A DNA stretch of 46,936 bases from Clostridia bacterium (GCA_017405765.1 JAFQZS010000006.1:1-46936); one strand, 5' to 3'. Shown: positions 25,573-34,262, numbered from the stretch's first letter. Numbers and translations: made by a program. The notes: generated by a model not told the origin, from the letters alone.

Positions 25573-26208
25573 ATGGAACAAAACTGTTGTTACTGCGGCA
25601 GACCCATCCCGGATAATGAGTACGGCGCCGTCCGCCTGAAAGACGGTCAGATTGTCTGCAGGGACTGCGCGGACAAGACGCGCATTTTGTATCCTTTCAG
25701 GTATACATATGTGCTGAAAAAAGGTGAGATCGCGTCGGGATGGACCCGAAAGAACGAGGCGATCTACGATAACACCATACAGGGACAGCGTATCGACCCG
25801 TTAAGGGAGATGACGCTGGAGGAATTCCGCACAGCTATGGAAGAATCCCTGAAAGCGGCCGAGGCGCAGGCGGCCCGGTATGCCGACGCGAAAGCGGTGA
25901 TCGAGGTGGACTATGTACGGAGATACTTCGCGAATATCGGAACCCGGGAAAAGCCAAAGTATTCCAAACGCAAGCGCTTCGGCGTTTTCGGCAAGGTGGT
26001 GCACGGAGAACTTATCACCGGTGCGGAGGTCGTCGTTTCCCATAAGGACAAAGAGTATTTTGCGAAAATTGAAGAGCTGCAGGACTGGGTCGGCACGTAC
26101 GCCGCGGGAGCGCCTGTCGGAAAGGCAAGCGCGGGAAAGCCTGTTATCATGATGTTTGGCCAGGGGATGGATTTTGTATATCCCGGCGATAAGATGATTG
26201 TGCGCTGA
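25573..26208 (+). CDS. Zinc-ribbon protein with C-terminal beta-barrel-like domain, paralogue A
   Basis: This 211-residue protein is not from a family I can name. An N-terminal zinc ribbon is formed by CYCG (Cys6/Cys9) and CRDC near residue 30. A helical middle follows (EEFRTAMEESLKAAEAQAAR). The C-terminal 75 residues, with GVFGKVVHGELITGAEVVV and closing YPGDKMIV, have the spacing of an EF-Tu domain II-like barrel. The next gene encodes the same architecture, sharing LKDG-x3-C-x2-C and a following YP. ATG at 25573 is ten bases after AGGAAAGG; a GTG at 25552 precedes that site. Codon use is richer in ATC, CTG and CGG than in flanking core genes, suggesting acquisition. Confidence 0.7.
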   Translation: MEQNCCYCGRPIPDNEYGAVRLKDGQIVCRDCADKTRILYPFRYTYVLKKGEIASGWTRKNEAIYDNTIQGQRIDPLREMTLEEFRTAMEESLKAAEAQAARYADAKAVIEVDYVRRYFANIGTREKPKYSKRKRFGVFGKVVHGELITGAEVVVSHKDKEYFAKIEELQDWVGTYAAGAPVGKASAGKPVIMMFGQGMDFVYPGDKMIVR

Positions 26209-26230
26209 GAAAAGAACGGGAGGTCTTAAA

Positions 26231-26881
26231 ATGGCAGTCAGGGAAAAAGAAGTAGGCCTGGGCAGCTGTGTGATATGCGGACGCGCAGCCTTGAGAGCGC
26301 GGGAAGAAGGCGAGCTTACCATGATAGAAGGACCGAACGCGCTTCGTTTAAAGGACGGCGGCAGCCTGTGCGGTCTTTGTGTGCGCAGGCTTAGAGTCAT
26401 GTACCCCGTGCAGTTTAAATTCGACGAAACGAAACGGCTTGTCGTGAAAAAAGACCCGCTTCCGGAGCTTAGCACAGAAGAGGCCGTTCGGGCCAATTCG
26501 GAAGCGGTCTCGTTTCGCGAAGACATGAGGGAACATTACGGATTTCATAACGCGGTATTTTTGGTGGACGCGATGGCGGAATCAAAGGGAGGTTTTCTTC
26601 AGCCCCCCATCGTCACCATTTTCGGACAGGTCCTTTACGGGTCGTTTTATATGCGGGACGAGGTGACGATACTAAGCGTCGGAAATGAGATAAAAGCAAC
26701 ACTGGAGGCGATAGACGCCTACGAACACAGGGTACCGATGGACGCCGCATCGCTGAAGGAGTGGATACGCAGGACGTGGGACCCGGGCAGAGCGGTCGCA
26801 GAGAACGGTTATCCCTGCAAACTGGTCGTTTTGGGAAAAGGGATCTCCTTAAAGCCCGGCGACCTTGTTGTAAAAGACTGA
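26231..26881 (+). CDS. Zinc-ribbon protein with C-terminal beta-barrel-like domain, paralogue B
   Basis: The 216-residue product is a diverged tandem copy of the preceding protein. The zinc ribbon is CVIC (Cys13/Cys16) with CGLC near residue 47, again after an LKDGG segment and followed by RLRVMYP. The helical middle contains EEAVRANSEAVSFRE. The C-terminal part has VTIFGQVLYGSFYMRDEVTI and closes with LKPGDLVVKD, resembling domain II of translational GTPases, but no GTPase domain is present. ATG at 26231 follows GGGAGGTC. No function can be assigned; binding of nucleic acid or a partner protein through the ribbon is only a guess. Confidence 0.7.
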   Translation: MAVREKEVGLGSCVICGRAALRAREEGELTMIEGPNALRLKDGGSLCGLCVRRLRVMYPVQFKFDETKRLVVKKDPLPELSTEEAVRANSEAVSFREDMREHYGFHNAVFLVDAMAESKGGFLQPPIVTIFGQVLYGSFYMRDEVTILSVGNEIKATLEAIDAYEHRVPMDAASLKEWIRRTWDPGRAVAENGYPCKLVVLGKGISLKPGDLVVKD

Positions 26882-26915
26882 AAGCCGAAACAACGCTTGC
26901 CGGAGGAACGAAAAA

Positions 26916-27194
26916 ATGAAACCCGATAAAAGTAAGGAATACGTCTTTCGCGTCATCTCAAATCAGGTGAGGTTCGGATACGGATACAGAACGGTCGAAG
27001 GGAAGCGGCAGTATTTTGCGTGGCACGGATACCCCAACCGTAACGACGACTTTTTCACCACAAGCGAGATAAGCGAAAGCGAGTTTGACGAAATAGCCGC
27101 AAAATACCCGAAGGAGATTTCAGCCGACAGGGAAACGGCGGAGGTATTCAGAGGCAGATACGTGGATGGACATAAGGTGATATTGGAGGGCTGA
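26916..27194 (+). CDS. Small protein of unknown function
   Basis: The 92-residue product is rich in charged and aromatic residues, with a core such as QVRFGYGYRTVEGKRQYFAW followed by an acidic helix (SEISESEFDEIAAK). It has no signal peptide or membrane helix. GGAGG lies about ten bases before the ATG. It follows the two zinc-ribbon genes by 34 bases in the same orientation and shares their codon style, so it is probably part of the same transcript. No family is recognised. Confidence 0.6.
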   Translation: MKPDKSKEYVFRVISNQVRFGYGYRTVEGKRQYFAWHGYPNRNDDFFTTSEISESEFDEIAAKYPKEISADRETAEVFRGRYVDGHKVILEG

Positions 27195-27237
27195 AACAGG
27201 CTTTTGTAGCTGTCATGTCGCTTTGGAGGTGGACGGA

Positions 27238-27654
27238 TTGAATAAGAGCATTGATGAATTGCTGCGGGCGCCTTATTGGATAATAGATATACTGCCCATG
27301 CAGGTACCGAAGGACAGCCCTGGTCAGTACTTCGCCGTGGAAAAGTATTATCTGAGCCGGCCGCGGCTTTCCGAAATAAAGAAAAAGCACGTAAATACAG
27401 TGCTGAAGCTGAATTGTTTCGTCAGTCTTTCTTTGGATGAGGAATCGGACTTAAATCCGCCGCCGCAGCGCATTGACGAAGCCGTGACAGGGCGACATGT
27501 GAATATTATGCTGGGCGGCTCAATGCTTGTATCAGAGCCCGACGAAACGTATATGACTCTTTATAATCCCGACGAAGAGCTGCTTTGGCTTATCGGCGTA
27601 ATATCCCTGGGAGAGGGCCTTTACGTATGGCAGCCGGAGCATTTTAACGGATAG
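27238..27654 (+). CDS. Conserved protein of unknown function
   Basis: The 138-residue protein starts NKSIDELLRAPYWIIDILP, and a segment like YWIIDILP followed by QYFAVEKYYL recurs, as far as I recall, in uncharacterised clostridial proteins. There is no signal peptide. Start is TTG at 27238, eight bases after GGAGGT; an in-frame TTG at 27223 overlaps that site and is rejected. It is the last intact member of the 25.5-27.7 kb accessory group. Function unknown. Confidence 0.62.
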   Translation: MNKSIDELLRAPYWIIDILPMQVPKDSPGQYFAVEKYYLSRPRLSEIKKKHVNTVLKLNCFVSLSLDEESDLNPPPQRIDEAVTGRHVNIMLGGSMLVSEPDETYMTLYNPDEELLWLIGVISLGEGLYVWQPEHFNG

Positions 27655-27681
27655 TATAAGGATGATATGAGGAAGGTGAGA

Positions 27682-27744
27682 TATGAATATACAGGTACTC
27701 CGGGCGATACAGACGTGGCAGCAGGCGGGGCGTATTACGTTCGT
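27682..27744 (+). pseudogene. Possible N-terminal remnant of a GNAT acetyltransferase gene
   Basis: An ATG at 27682 follows GAGGAAGGTGAG and opens MNIQVLRAIQTWQQAG in one frame. At the run GCGGGGCG (about 27724) the frame that carries on as GAYYVRIQ is shifted by one base; adding one G would give QQAGAYYVRIQ. AGAYYVRIQ resembles, from memory, the start of a GNAT N-acetyltransferase family. After about 20 codons the similarity ends and pgeF begins. This looks like a frameshifted and truncated relic, but the stretch is short. Confidence 0.35.
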
Positions 27745-27786
27745 ATTCAGGTAGATAATACGCTTTGCGCAGACGGGAGGCATTGT

Positions 27787-28614
27787 ATGAAGAAAAACGG
27801 CATGATACTAAAAAAACACGGCGCGCTTGAATATATAACGGCCGAAAGCTTTGACGAAACGGGCCTCGTGCGCCACTGTTTTACGACAAGGCTAGGCGGC
27901 GTGTCCGAAGGCTGTTATTCGTCGCTCAATCTTGGCGTGAACCGAGGCGACGACAGGGAAAAGGTGTTAAAAAATTACGATATAATATGCGAAGAACTGG
28001 GCATATCTAAAGAAGATATCATATTGAGCAGGCAGACTCATTCCGACACGGTCCGGGAAGTGGGCAGGTCCGACTGCGGAAACGGCCTTCTTCGCGAAAA
28101 CAGATTTGAGAACGCCGACGCCTTCGTGACAAACGAGCGCGGCGCGACGCTTACGATATTCATGGCCGACTGCGTGCCTATTCTCTTTTTGGATCCCCAA
28201 AAAAGAGCGATCGCAGCCTGTCACTCCGGATGGAGAGGTACGGTGCAGCATATCGCAAAAAAGACGCTCGAAAAAATGCGCGAACGCTTCGGATGCATAG
28301 AAAAGGATATACTATGCGCGATAGGTCCCTCGATAGGTCCGTGCTGCTTTGAAGTTGACGCGCCCGTAGTACGGGAATTTAAAGCTGCCTTTGATTTTTT
28401 GCCCTCGTCAGAGTATATAAAGGAGACGGGCGGCGGAAAGTATCATATAGACTTATGGCGCGCAAACTTCGAGCTTTTAAGGCACACGGGCATACCCGAA
28501 GAAAACATAAGCCTTTTTGGGGAATGCACCGTCTGCGGCACGGAAAAATACTTTTCTCACAGGCGCGACGGCGACGCGCGCGGCTCGCTTGCGGCAATGA
28601 TCGAGCTTATTTGA
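27787..28614 (+). CDS. pgeF: Purine nucleoside phosphorylase/laccase-domain protein PgeF (YlmD family)
   Basis: The 275-residue protein belongs to the multicopper-oxidase-like YfiH/YlmD family, whose members act as purine nucleoside phosphorylase or adenosine deaminase and in peptidoglycan editing. The metal and active-site residues are His85 (SRQTHSD), Cys129 (ADCVPI) and His146 (CHSGWRGT). The C-terminal signature GECTVCGTEKYFSHRRDG is also present. ATG at 27787 is preceded by GGGAGG; longer readings upstream enter the acetyltransferase relic and are rejected. Confidence 0.93.
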   Translation: MKKNGMILKKHGALEYITAESFDETGLVRHCFTTRLGGVSEGCYSSLNLGVNRGDDREKVLKNYDIICEELGISKEDIILSRQTHSDTVREVGRSDCGNGLLRENRFENADAFVTNERGATLTIFMADCVPILFLDPQKRAIAACHSGWRGTVQHIAKKTLEKMRERFGCIEKDILCAIGPSIGPCCFEVDAPVVREFKAAFDFLPSSEYIKETGGGKYHIDLWRANFELLRHTGIPEENISLFGECTVCGTEKYFSHRRDGDARGSLAAMIELI

Positions 28615-28633
28615 CAACCGTATATATTCCTTA

Positions 28634-28662
28634 TTGAAAAATTTCAAATCAGCGGTTATAAT
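28634..28662 (+). promoter_or_regulatory. Promoter for yloU-fakA-recG
   Basis: TTGAAA (28634-28639) and a perfect TATAAT (28657-28662) are 17 bases apart, followed about 56 bases later by the yloU start. Confidence 0.7.
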
Positions 28663-28718
28663 TAAATCAAGAAGTATATTAACGCAGCATATGCGATTGA
28701 GTTTTGGAGGTGAATTAT

Positions 28719-29075
28719 ATGCAGGCGCAGATAAAAAACAACCTCGGCGAGATCACCATTTCGGACAGAGTTTTTCAGTATCTCGTGGGAATCGAAACGA
28801 CGAACTGCTTCGGCGTCGTAGGTATGGCCTTTCGCAACAAGGCCGGAGATATAGTTAAGCTTATTGTGAAGGATTCCGTTGACAAGGGCGTTTTAGTAAG
28901 ATTGAACCCTGAGAACAAACTGGAGATAGAGCTTCACATAATAGTGGAATATGGTGTAAATATACCGGCGATAACTAAGAGTATAATAAACAGAGTAAGA
29001 TATTTTATTGAAACGACTACCGGCTTTAAGGTTGAGAATATACTGGTGGTAGTCGATTCCGTGCGTACAAATTAA
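28719..29075 (+). CDS. yloU: Asp23/Gls24 family protein YloU
   Basis: This 118-residue Asp23/Gls24-fold protein is of a class linked to cell-envelope stress and membrane-associated complexes in Firmicutes. Typical stretches are NNLGEITISDRVFQYLVGI and the later RVRYFIETTTGFKVENILVVVDSV. ATG at 28719 is chosen after GGAGGTG; an in-frame TTG at 28704 would lie before that site. The order yloU-fakA-recG is the conserved Firmicutes one. Confidence 0.93.
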   Translation: MQAQIKNNLGEITISDRVFQYLVGIETTNCFGVVGMAFRNKAGDIVKLIVKDSVDKGVLVRLNPENKLEIELHIIVEYGVNIPAITKSIINRVRYFIETTTGFKVENILVVVDSVRTN

Positions 29076-29081
29076 GGTTTC

Positions 29082-29097
29082 GGGGCGTATTCGCCCC
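29082..29097 (+). terminator. Hairpin after yloU, possible weak terminator
   Basis: GGGGCG (29082-29087) pairs with CGCCCC (29092-29097) across TATT, followed by AAGCTTTTATT. The broken T-run suggests partial read-through into fakA. Confidence 0.45.
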
Positions 29098-29144
29098 AAG
29101 CTTTTATTACGCAATACTTTTGCAGTGTGTAGGGGGAGTTATTG

Positions 29145-30785
29145 TTGCTTTCATTAGACGGTAATTATTTTAAAAACATGTTTGTGTGCGGCGCAAACAA
29201 TCTCAACATCAACAAGACGATGATAAACCGCTTGAACGTTTTTCCGGTGCCCGACGGCGATACCGGCTCAAATATGTGGCTCACCATGTCTGTTGCCGTA
29301 AACGCCGTAAAAAACAGCGAGGAAGACAATATATCGTCGGTTTCCGAAAAGATAGCGGCGGCGCTTCTTCGCGGTGCGAGAGGCAATTCCGGCGTTATAC
29401 TTTCGCTTATGTTCAGAGGTATAGCGCAGGGGCTTAAAGGCGCGAAGAATGCCGACACGGCAATGATGGCGTCAGCGCTTGGGCTCGGAGTAGAGATGGC
29501 GTACAAGGCCGTTATGAAGCCGACGGAGGGCACTATGCTCACTGTGGCAAGGCTTTCGGCGGAGCATATGAAGAAAATAGCGCCGGAATGCGACGGCATG
29601 GAGACGTTTTTCGAGCAACTTGCCGCAAAGGCCGATGAGGCGTTAAAGGCTACGCCCGATATGCTGCCGGTATTGAAGCAGGCCAACGTGGTCGATGCGG
29701 GCGGTATGGGACTTTTGGTAATATACCGAGGAATGCTTCATTATCTTATGAACGGTACGATGATAGAGCCTGCCGAGATCTCGGATTCATACGAGGAGAT
29801 GAACGAGGCCGATTTTTCATTCGTCGATACCGAGGATATAAAATTCGGATACTGCACCGAGTTCTTTATCAATAAAGACGCAGACAAAGAGGAACGCCTG
29901 CCGGAATTCAAGACGTTTTTAAACGATATAGGCGACAGCATAGTTGTAGTAGCCGACGACGACATAATAAAAGTTCATGTACATACGAACAATCCCGGCC
30001 GCGTTATCGAGGAGGCGCTCACCCGCGGTACGCTCTCAAAAATCAAGATAGAGAATATGCGCGAGCAGCATACGCAGCAGCTTGAGATAAGCGCGTCGGA
30101 GAACAAGCTGCCCACCCCAAGAAAGCCTTACGGCATCGTGGCGATATGCGCGGGCGAGGGCTTAAAGGGTATATTCGAGGATATGGGCGCAGATATAGTC
30201 GTAGACGGCGGACAGACGATGAACCCCTCGACAGACGACATTTTAAAAGCCGTGAACGATACGAACAGTGAAGTTGTGTTCATATTGCCGAACAACAAGA
30301 ATATAATCATGTCGGCCAAGCAGACGGCGGAGTTTACAAAGGATAAAAGGATAGAAGTCATAGAGACGAAGACCGTGCCGCAGGGCATAGGCGCAATGCT
30401 CGGCTTCGATGCGGATCAAAGCGTGGAGAACAACGTCGCCGCCATGAACGAGTCGGTATCCATGGTATCAAGCGGATCCGTCACTTATGCCGACAGAGAC
30501 AGCGTTTACTTTGAAAAAGAGATAAAGAAGGGCGAGTTTCTTGCCCTTTCGGAAGGCGAGCTTGTAGATGTGAGCGCCGACAGAGTGGAAACTACGGTAA
30601 AGCTCATAACGGACATGTGCCAAAGCGGCGCGGGCCTCGTTACGATTTATTACGGCAAGGACGCTCCTAAAGATGAGTCGGAGGCCCTGCTTGCAATTTG
30701 CCGTGAACGGTTGGGAGACGATATCGAGGTCAATTTGGTATACGGCGGACAGCCCGTTTATTACTACATAATTTCTGCCGAATAG
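29145..30785 (+). CDS. fakA: Fatty acid kinase catalytic subunit FakA (DAK2 domain, YloV)
   Basis: The 546-residue protein phosphorylates fatty acids bound to FakB proteins so that they can enter phospholipid synthesis. The N-terminal DAK2 nucleotide-binding motif is PDGDTGSNM (residues 36-44), followed by LRGARGNSGVILS. A middle linker and a C-terminal DegV-like half complete the usual length. Two TTG codons (29142, 29145) could start; 29145 gives better spacing from GGGGGAG (29132-29138). No fakB gene lies in the window. A strong terminator follows. Confidence 0.94.
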   Translation: MLSLDGNYFKNMFVCGANNLNINKTMINRLNVFPVPDGDTGSNMWLTMSVAVNAVKNSEEDNISSVSEKIAAALLRGARGNSGVILSLMFRGIAQGLKGAKNADTAMMASALGLGVEMAYKAVMKPTEGTMLTVARLSAEHMKKIAPECDGMETFFEQLAAKADEALKATPDMLPVLKQANVVDAGGMGLLVIYRGMLHYLMNGTMIEPAEISDSYEEMNEADFSFVDTEDIKFGYCTEFFINKDADKEERLPEFKTFLNDIGDSIVVVADDDIIKVHVHTNNPGRVIEEALTRGTLSKIKIENMREQHTQQLEISASENKLPTPRKPYGIVAICAGEGLKGIFEDMGADIVVDGGQTMNPSTDDILKAVNDTNSEVVFILPNNKNIIMSAKQTAEFTKDKRIEVIETKTVPQGIGAMLGFDADQSVENNVAAMNESVSMVSSGSVTYADRDSVYFEKEIKKGEFLALSEGELVDVSADRVETTVKLITDMCQSGAGLVTIYYGKDAPKDESEALLAICRERLGDDIEVNLVYGGQPVYYYIISAE

Positions 30786-30799
30786 GATAGAGCTTGTCC

Positions 30800-30831
30800 A
30801 TGCGGCGCGGGCAATACCCGCGCCGCATTTT
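30800..30831 (+). terminator. Terminator after fakA
   Basis: A 12-base stem, ATGCGGCGCGGG (30800-30811) with its complement at 30817-30828, is followed by TTTTCT. It is likely to reduce but not abolish transcription into recG. Confidence 0.75.
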
Positions 30832-30863
30832 CTATATGCAAAAGAAGAAGAGGTGAAAAGCGC

Positions 30864-32903
30864 TTGTATACGCTTCGCGATATGTCGGGCGTGGGCCCGA
30901 AAAGAGAAAAGCTTTTGAATAAGCTGGGTATTTTTACTCCAAAGGACCTTATATATTACTATCCGCGGGCATATGAGGACAGAAGCGTGTTTGCGCGGGT
31001 GCGCGACGCCGAAACCGGTCAAAGCGTATCTATAAGCGCGACGCTTGCGCGCGACTTTACTCATGCGCGCCTGCCGGGGCGGCGTATAATGTCTCGCTCA
31101 GAGGCGTTTGACGATACGGGGCGCATAACCATTGTTTATTTCAATCAAAAATATGCGGCAGATAAATTAAAACAGGGAGAACAGTATATCTTTTACGGCA
31201 AAGTCACAGGCACGGAGTATAAAAAGGAACTTATAAATCCGACGGCGGAGCCTATGACGTCATACGATCCCGAAACGCGGATACTGCCGCTTTATCCGCT
31301 TTGCGAGGGCCTTACAGAGAATTATATGCGAAAGCTTATACGCGAAGCGCTTGAATTGTTTTCGGATACGATAGAGGACCCCCTTTTTTATATTGCCGAA
31401 AAAGAAGGCCTTATCCCGCTTTATGACGCGATCAATTCAATACATTTCCCAAAAAACGCCGACCTTCAAAGCGCGGCGCGAAAAAGGCTTATTTTTGACG
31501 AGCTGTTTTATCTTATGGTTGGTATGGCGCTTTTAAAGAACCGCCGGCGCGAGCATAATGCAATAAAGATGATGCCCGATATAGATATGAAACCATTTTA
31601 CGACGTGCTCGCATTCGAGCCGACGAACGCCCAAAAGCGGGCGATAGCGGAGTGCGAGCACGACATGGCGCGCGGTGTGCCGATGAACCGCCTCGTGCAG
31701 GGAGACGTAGGATGCGGCAAAACTACCGTGGCGGAGGCTCTTATATACAGATGCGCGCGTTCGGGCGCGCAGTCGGCGTTCATGGCGCCGACGGAGGTGC
31801 TCGCTCGCCAGCACTATGAGAATATGAGCAGGCTCTTTGAAAAGCTTTCAATAAATACCGTGCTTCTGACCGGTTCGCTTACGGCGAAAGAACGGCGCGA
31901 GGCGTATGAAAAGATAGAGAGCGGCTATGCAGACCTTGTTGTGGGAACGCATGCGCTAATTACACAGGGCGTAAGGTTTTGCCGGTTGGGACTGACTATA
32001 ACGGATGAACAGCACCGATTTGGAGTAAGACAGCGCGCAAGCCTTATCGGAAAGGGCGACGGAGTGCATACGCTTGTAATGTCGGCAACTCCGATACCGC
32101 GCACACTGGGCCTTATTATGTACGGCGATCTTGATATTTCCGTGATAGACGAGCTGCCGAAGGGACGTATCAAGATCGATACGTTTCTTGTGGACTACAG
32201 CTTTAAGGAGCGCATATATAATTTTATAAAAAAGCAAGCGGCTATGGGGCATTTGGTATACATAATATGCCCTGCCGTAGAATATGATGAAGAAAGCACG
32301 ATGACGTCGGTAATGCGGCTTTATGAAGAACTTAAAGACGGAGCGCTTTCCGAGCTTAGGTTGGGCGTGCTTTACGGCAGAATGAGGCCTGATGAGAAGC
32401 GGGAGATAATGGAACGCTTTTCAAGGGGAGATGTGCAGGCTTTAATAGCTACGACCGTGGTAGAGGTGGGCGTAGACGTAAAAAACGCTTCGCTTATGGT
32501 TATAGAGGACGCCGACCGTTTCGGCCTTTCACAGCTTCATCAGTTAAGAGGCAGGGTGGGACGCTCAAATATAAAATCCTACTGCATACTTATAAGCGAC
32601 TCGAAAAACGAGCAGACGCTCAAACGGTTAAAAACGCTTACCGAAACAAACGACGGTTTTAGAATAGCGGAAGCTGACCTAAAGCTGCGCGGTCCGGGCG
32701 ACTTTTTGGGCAATCGCCAGCACGGCCTGCCGTATTTAAGACTTGCAGAGCTTACGGATATGGATATGATAGAGCTTTCAAAGAAAAGGGCTTACGCGCT
32801 TTTAAGAGAGGACCCTGCCCTCTCAAAAGAGGAAAACTTCTTGATATTCAAAAAAATAGAAAGCATGTTTTTTGACGACGAAAAGAAAAATACTTTTAAC
32901 TGA
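30864..32903 (+). CDS. recG: ATP-dependent DNA helicase RecG
   Basis: The 679-residue helicase remodels stalled replication forks and Holliday junctions. The N-terminal part includes the wedge domain OB fold. Superfamily 2 motor motifs follow: Walker A GDVGCGKTT near residue 278, motif II as DEQHRFGVRQR, SATPIPRT, and the C-terminal ADRFGLSQLHQLRGRVGR. The TRG-like end GPGDFLGNRQHG is present. Start is TTG, eight bases after AGAGGTG. Length is standard. Confidence 0.97.
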   Translation: MYTLRDMSGVGPKREKLLNKLGIFTPKDLIYYYPRAYEDRSVFARVRDAETGQSVSISATLARDFTHARLPGRRIMSRSEAFDDTGRITIVYFNQKYAADKLKQGEQYIFYGKVTGTEYKKELINPTAEPMTSYDPETRILPLYPLCEGLTENYMRKLIREALELFSDTIEDPLFYIAEKEGLIPLYDAINSIHFPKNADLQSAARKRLIFDELFYLMVGMALLKNRRREHNAIKMMPDIDMKPFYDVLAFEPTNAQKRAIAECEHDMARGVPMNRLVQGDVGCGKTTVAEALIYRCARSGAQSAFMAPTEVLARQHYENMSRLFEKLSINTVLLTGSLTAKERREAYEKIESGYADLVVGTHALITQGVRFCRLGLTITDEQHRFGVRQRASLIGKGDGVHTLVMSATPIPRTLGLIMYGDLDISVIDELPKGRIKIDTFLVDYSFKERIYNFIKKQAAMGHLVYIICPAVEYDEESTMTSVMRLYEELKDGALSELRLGVLYGRMRPDEKREIMERFSRGDVQALIATTVVEVGVDVKNASLMVIEDADRFGLSQLHQLRGRVGRSNIKSYCILISDSKNEQTLKRLKTLTETNDGFRIAEADLKLRGPGDFLGNRQHGLPYLRLAELTDMDMIELSKKRAYALLREDPALSKEENFLIFKKIESMFFDDEKKNTFN

Positions 32904-32915
32904 CGATAAATTAAG

Positions 32916-32943
32916 CCTCCGTGAGAGATAATACTCACGGAGG
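32916..32943 (+). promoter_or_regulatory. Hairpin containing the ribosome binding site of a small ORF
   Basis: CCTCCGTGAG (32916-32925) pairs perfectly with CTCACGGAGG (32934-32943) across eight bases. The 3' arm contains the GGAGG of the following ORF, so the ribosome binding site would be closed when the hairpin forms. No T-run follows, so it is not a terminator. Confidence 0.6.
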
Positions 32944-32952
32944 TGATCATTT

Positions 32953-33132
32953 ATGAAAAGCAACAGAAGAAACGCGCAGGAATTAAGGGAAGCGTTTTAC
33001 AGATACCGTCAAGAGCTTTCAGATGAGCTGGGAGTGTTTTATGAACCTAAGTCAAACGATATCGACGAACAAGGGATAAAGATATTGAATCGAATGATCA
33101 AAAGAGAGAAAAAACATAGGCAAAAAGGATAA
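32953..33132 (+). CDS. 59-residue charged protein of unknown function
   Basis: A short ORF starts at ATG 32953 after the excellent site CGGAGGTGAT and ends with TAA at 33132. The product is highly charged and helical in appearance, with LREAFYRYRQELSDELGVFY in the first half and a Lys/Arg-rich end (MIKREKKHRQKG). It has no membrane segment or cysteine. It lies between recG and asnA, whose promoter begins just after its stop. The ribosome binding site and an unbroken frame support a real gene; no family is recognised. Confidence 0.65.
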   Translation: MKSNRRNAQELREAFYRYRQELSDELGVFYEPKSNDIDEQGIKILNRMIKREKKHRQKG

Positions 33133-33139
33133 TAAATAC

Positions 33140-33168
33140 TTGAAAAGCACGGGCTTTTGACATATTAT
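33140..33168 (+). promoter_or_regulatory. Promoter for asnA
   Basis: TTGAAA (33140-33145) and TATTAT (33163-33168) are 17 bases apart. asnA starts at 33206. Confidence 0.6.
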
Positions 33169-33205
33169 ATAGATTGATGCTATTTTTATGAAACGGAGAT
33201 ATGTT

Positions 33206-34216
33206 ATGAGCCATAAGCTTACGATACCGAAAGAGTACAGATCTTTGCTTTCGGTAAGAGATACGCAAAGAGCCATAAAGATAATAAGAGACACATTTGA
33301 AGACGAAATTTCTTCCGCGCTCAATCTGGAGCGCATATCGGCGCCCTTGTTCGTGCGGTCCAATTCGGGATTGAACGACGACCTAAACGGCGTGGAACGC
33401 CCGATAAAATTTGATGTGAAGCATTTGGACGTCGACCTGGAGATAGTGCATTCGCTTGCAAAATGGAAAAGAAACGCGCTGAAGACTTACGGCTTTAATG
33501 TCGGAGAGGGACTTTATACAGATATGAACGCTATAAGGCGCGATGAAGATTTTGATAATCTCCATTCGATATATGTTGACCAGTGGGACTGGGAGCTGTG
33601 CATAAGCAGAGCCGACAGAACGGAGGATTTTTTAAAGCAGGTAGTATTAAAGCTGTTCTCGGCTATTAAGAACACTGAAAAGACGGTGTATGAGGCGTTC
33701 CCCGTGCTTAAGCCCACGCTTCCCGACGATGTTTTCTTTATCACATCTGAGGAGCTTTTAAAACGTTTTCCGTCTCTTTCTCCGAAAGAGCGCGAGACAG
33801 AGATCGCGCGTGAAAAGAAATGCGTTTTTATTATGGAGATCGGGGATAAGCTTTCCAACGGATTACCGCACGACGGACGCGCGCCCGATTACGACGATTG
33901 GCGCCTAAACGGCGATCTGATATTTTATTATGAGCCTCTTTCGGCAGCGCTTGAGATATCAAGTATGGGTATCCGTGTGGACGAGGAAAGCCTGCGCGTG
34001 CAGCTTAATAAGGCGGGCTGCCCCGAAAGAGAAAAGCTGCCGTTCCACAGAGCGCTTTTAAGCGGCGAGCTGCCTCTTACGATAGGCGGAGGCATCGGAC
34101 AGTCGAGAATGTGCATGATGCTCCTTAAAAAGGCGCATATAGGCGAAGTGCAGACGAGCGAATGGCCGAGCGAGCTTAGAAACGAGGCAAAGAAGAACGG
34201 GATATTTTTGCTGTAA
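33206..34216 (+). CDS. asnA: Aspartate-ammonia ligase (asparagine synthetase A)
   Basis: The 336-residue enzyme makes asparagine from aspartate, ammonia and ATP; it is related to class II aminoacyl-tRNA synthetases. Visible motifs are [30 protein letters not shown], and the ATP-binding [14 protein letters not shown] near the C-terminus. Length matches E. coli AsnA (330). ATG at 33206 follows CGGAGAT; an in-frame ATG at 33188 precedes that site. Confidence 0.97.
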   Translation: MSHKLTIPKEYRSLLSVRDTQRAIKIIRDTFEDEISSALNLERISAPLFVRSNSGLNDDLNGVERPIKFDVKHLDVDLEIVHSLAKWKRNALKTYGFNVGEGLYTDMNAIRRDEDFDNLHSIYVDQWDWELCISRADRTEDFLKQVVLKLFSAIKNTEKTVYEAFPVLKPTLPDDVFFITSEELLKRFPSLSPKERETEIAREKKCVFIMEIGDKLSNGLPHDGRAPDYDDWRLNGDLIFYYEPLSAALEISSMGIRVDEESLRVQLNKAGCPEREKLPFHRALLSGELPLTIGGGIGQSRMCMMLLKKAHIGEVQTSEWPSELRNEAKKNGIFLL

Positions 34217-34262
34217 TTCTTAAAAAGCCCGAGAGCCGGCGCGTGCGCGCAGATTTTTGTGG

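Noticed and set aside
34225..34260. Terminator after asnA
   Set aside because: GC-rich repeats (GGCGCGTGCGCGC) before ATTTTT are suggestive, but I could not build a convincing stem, so it is left out of the features.
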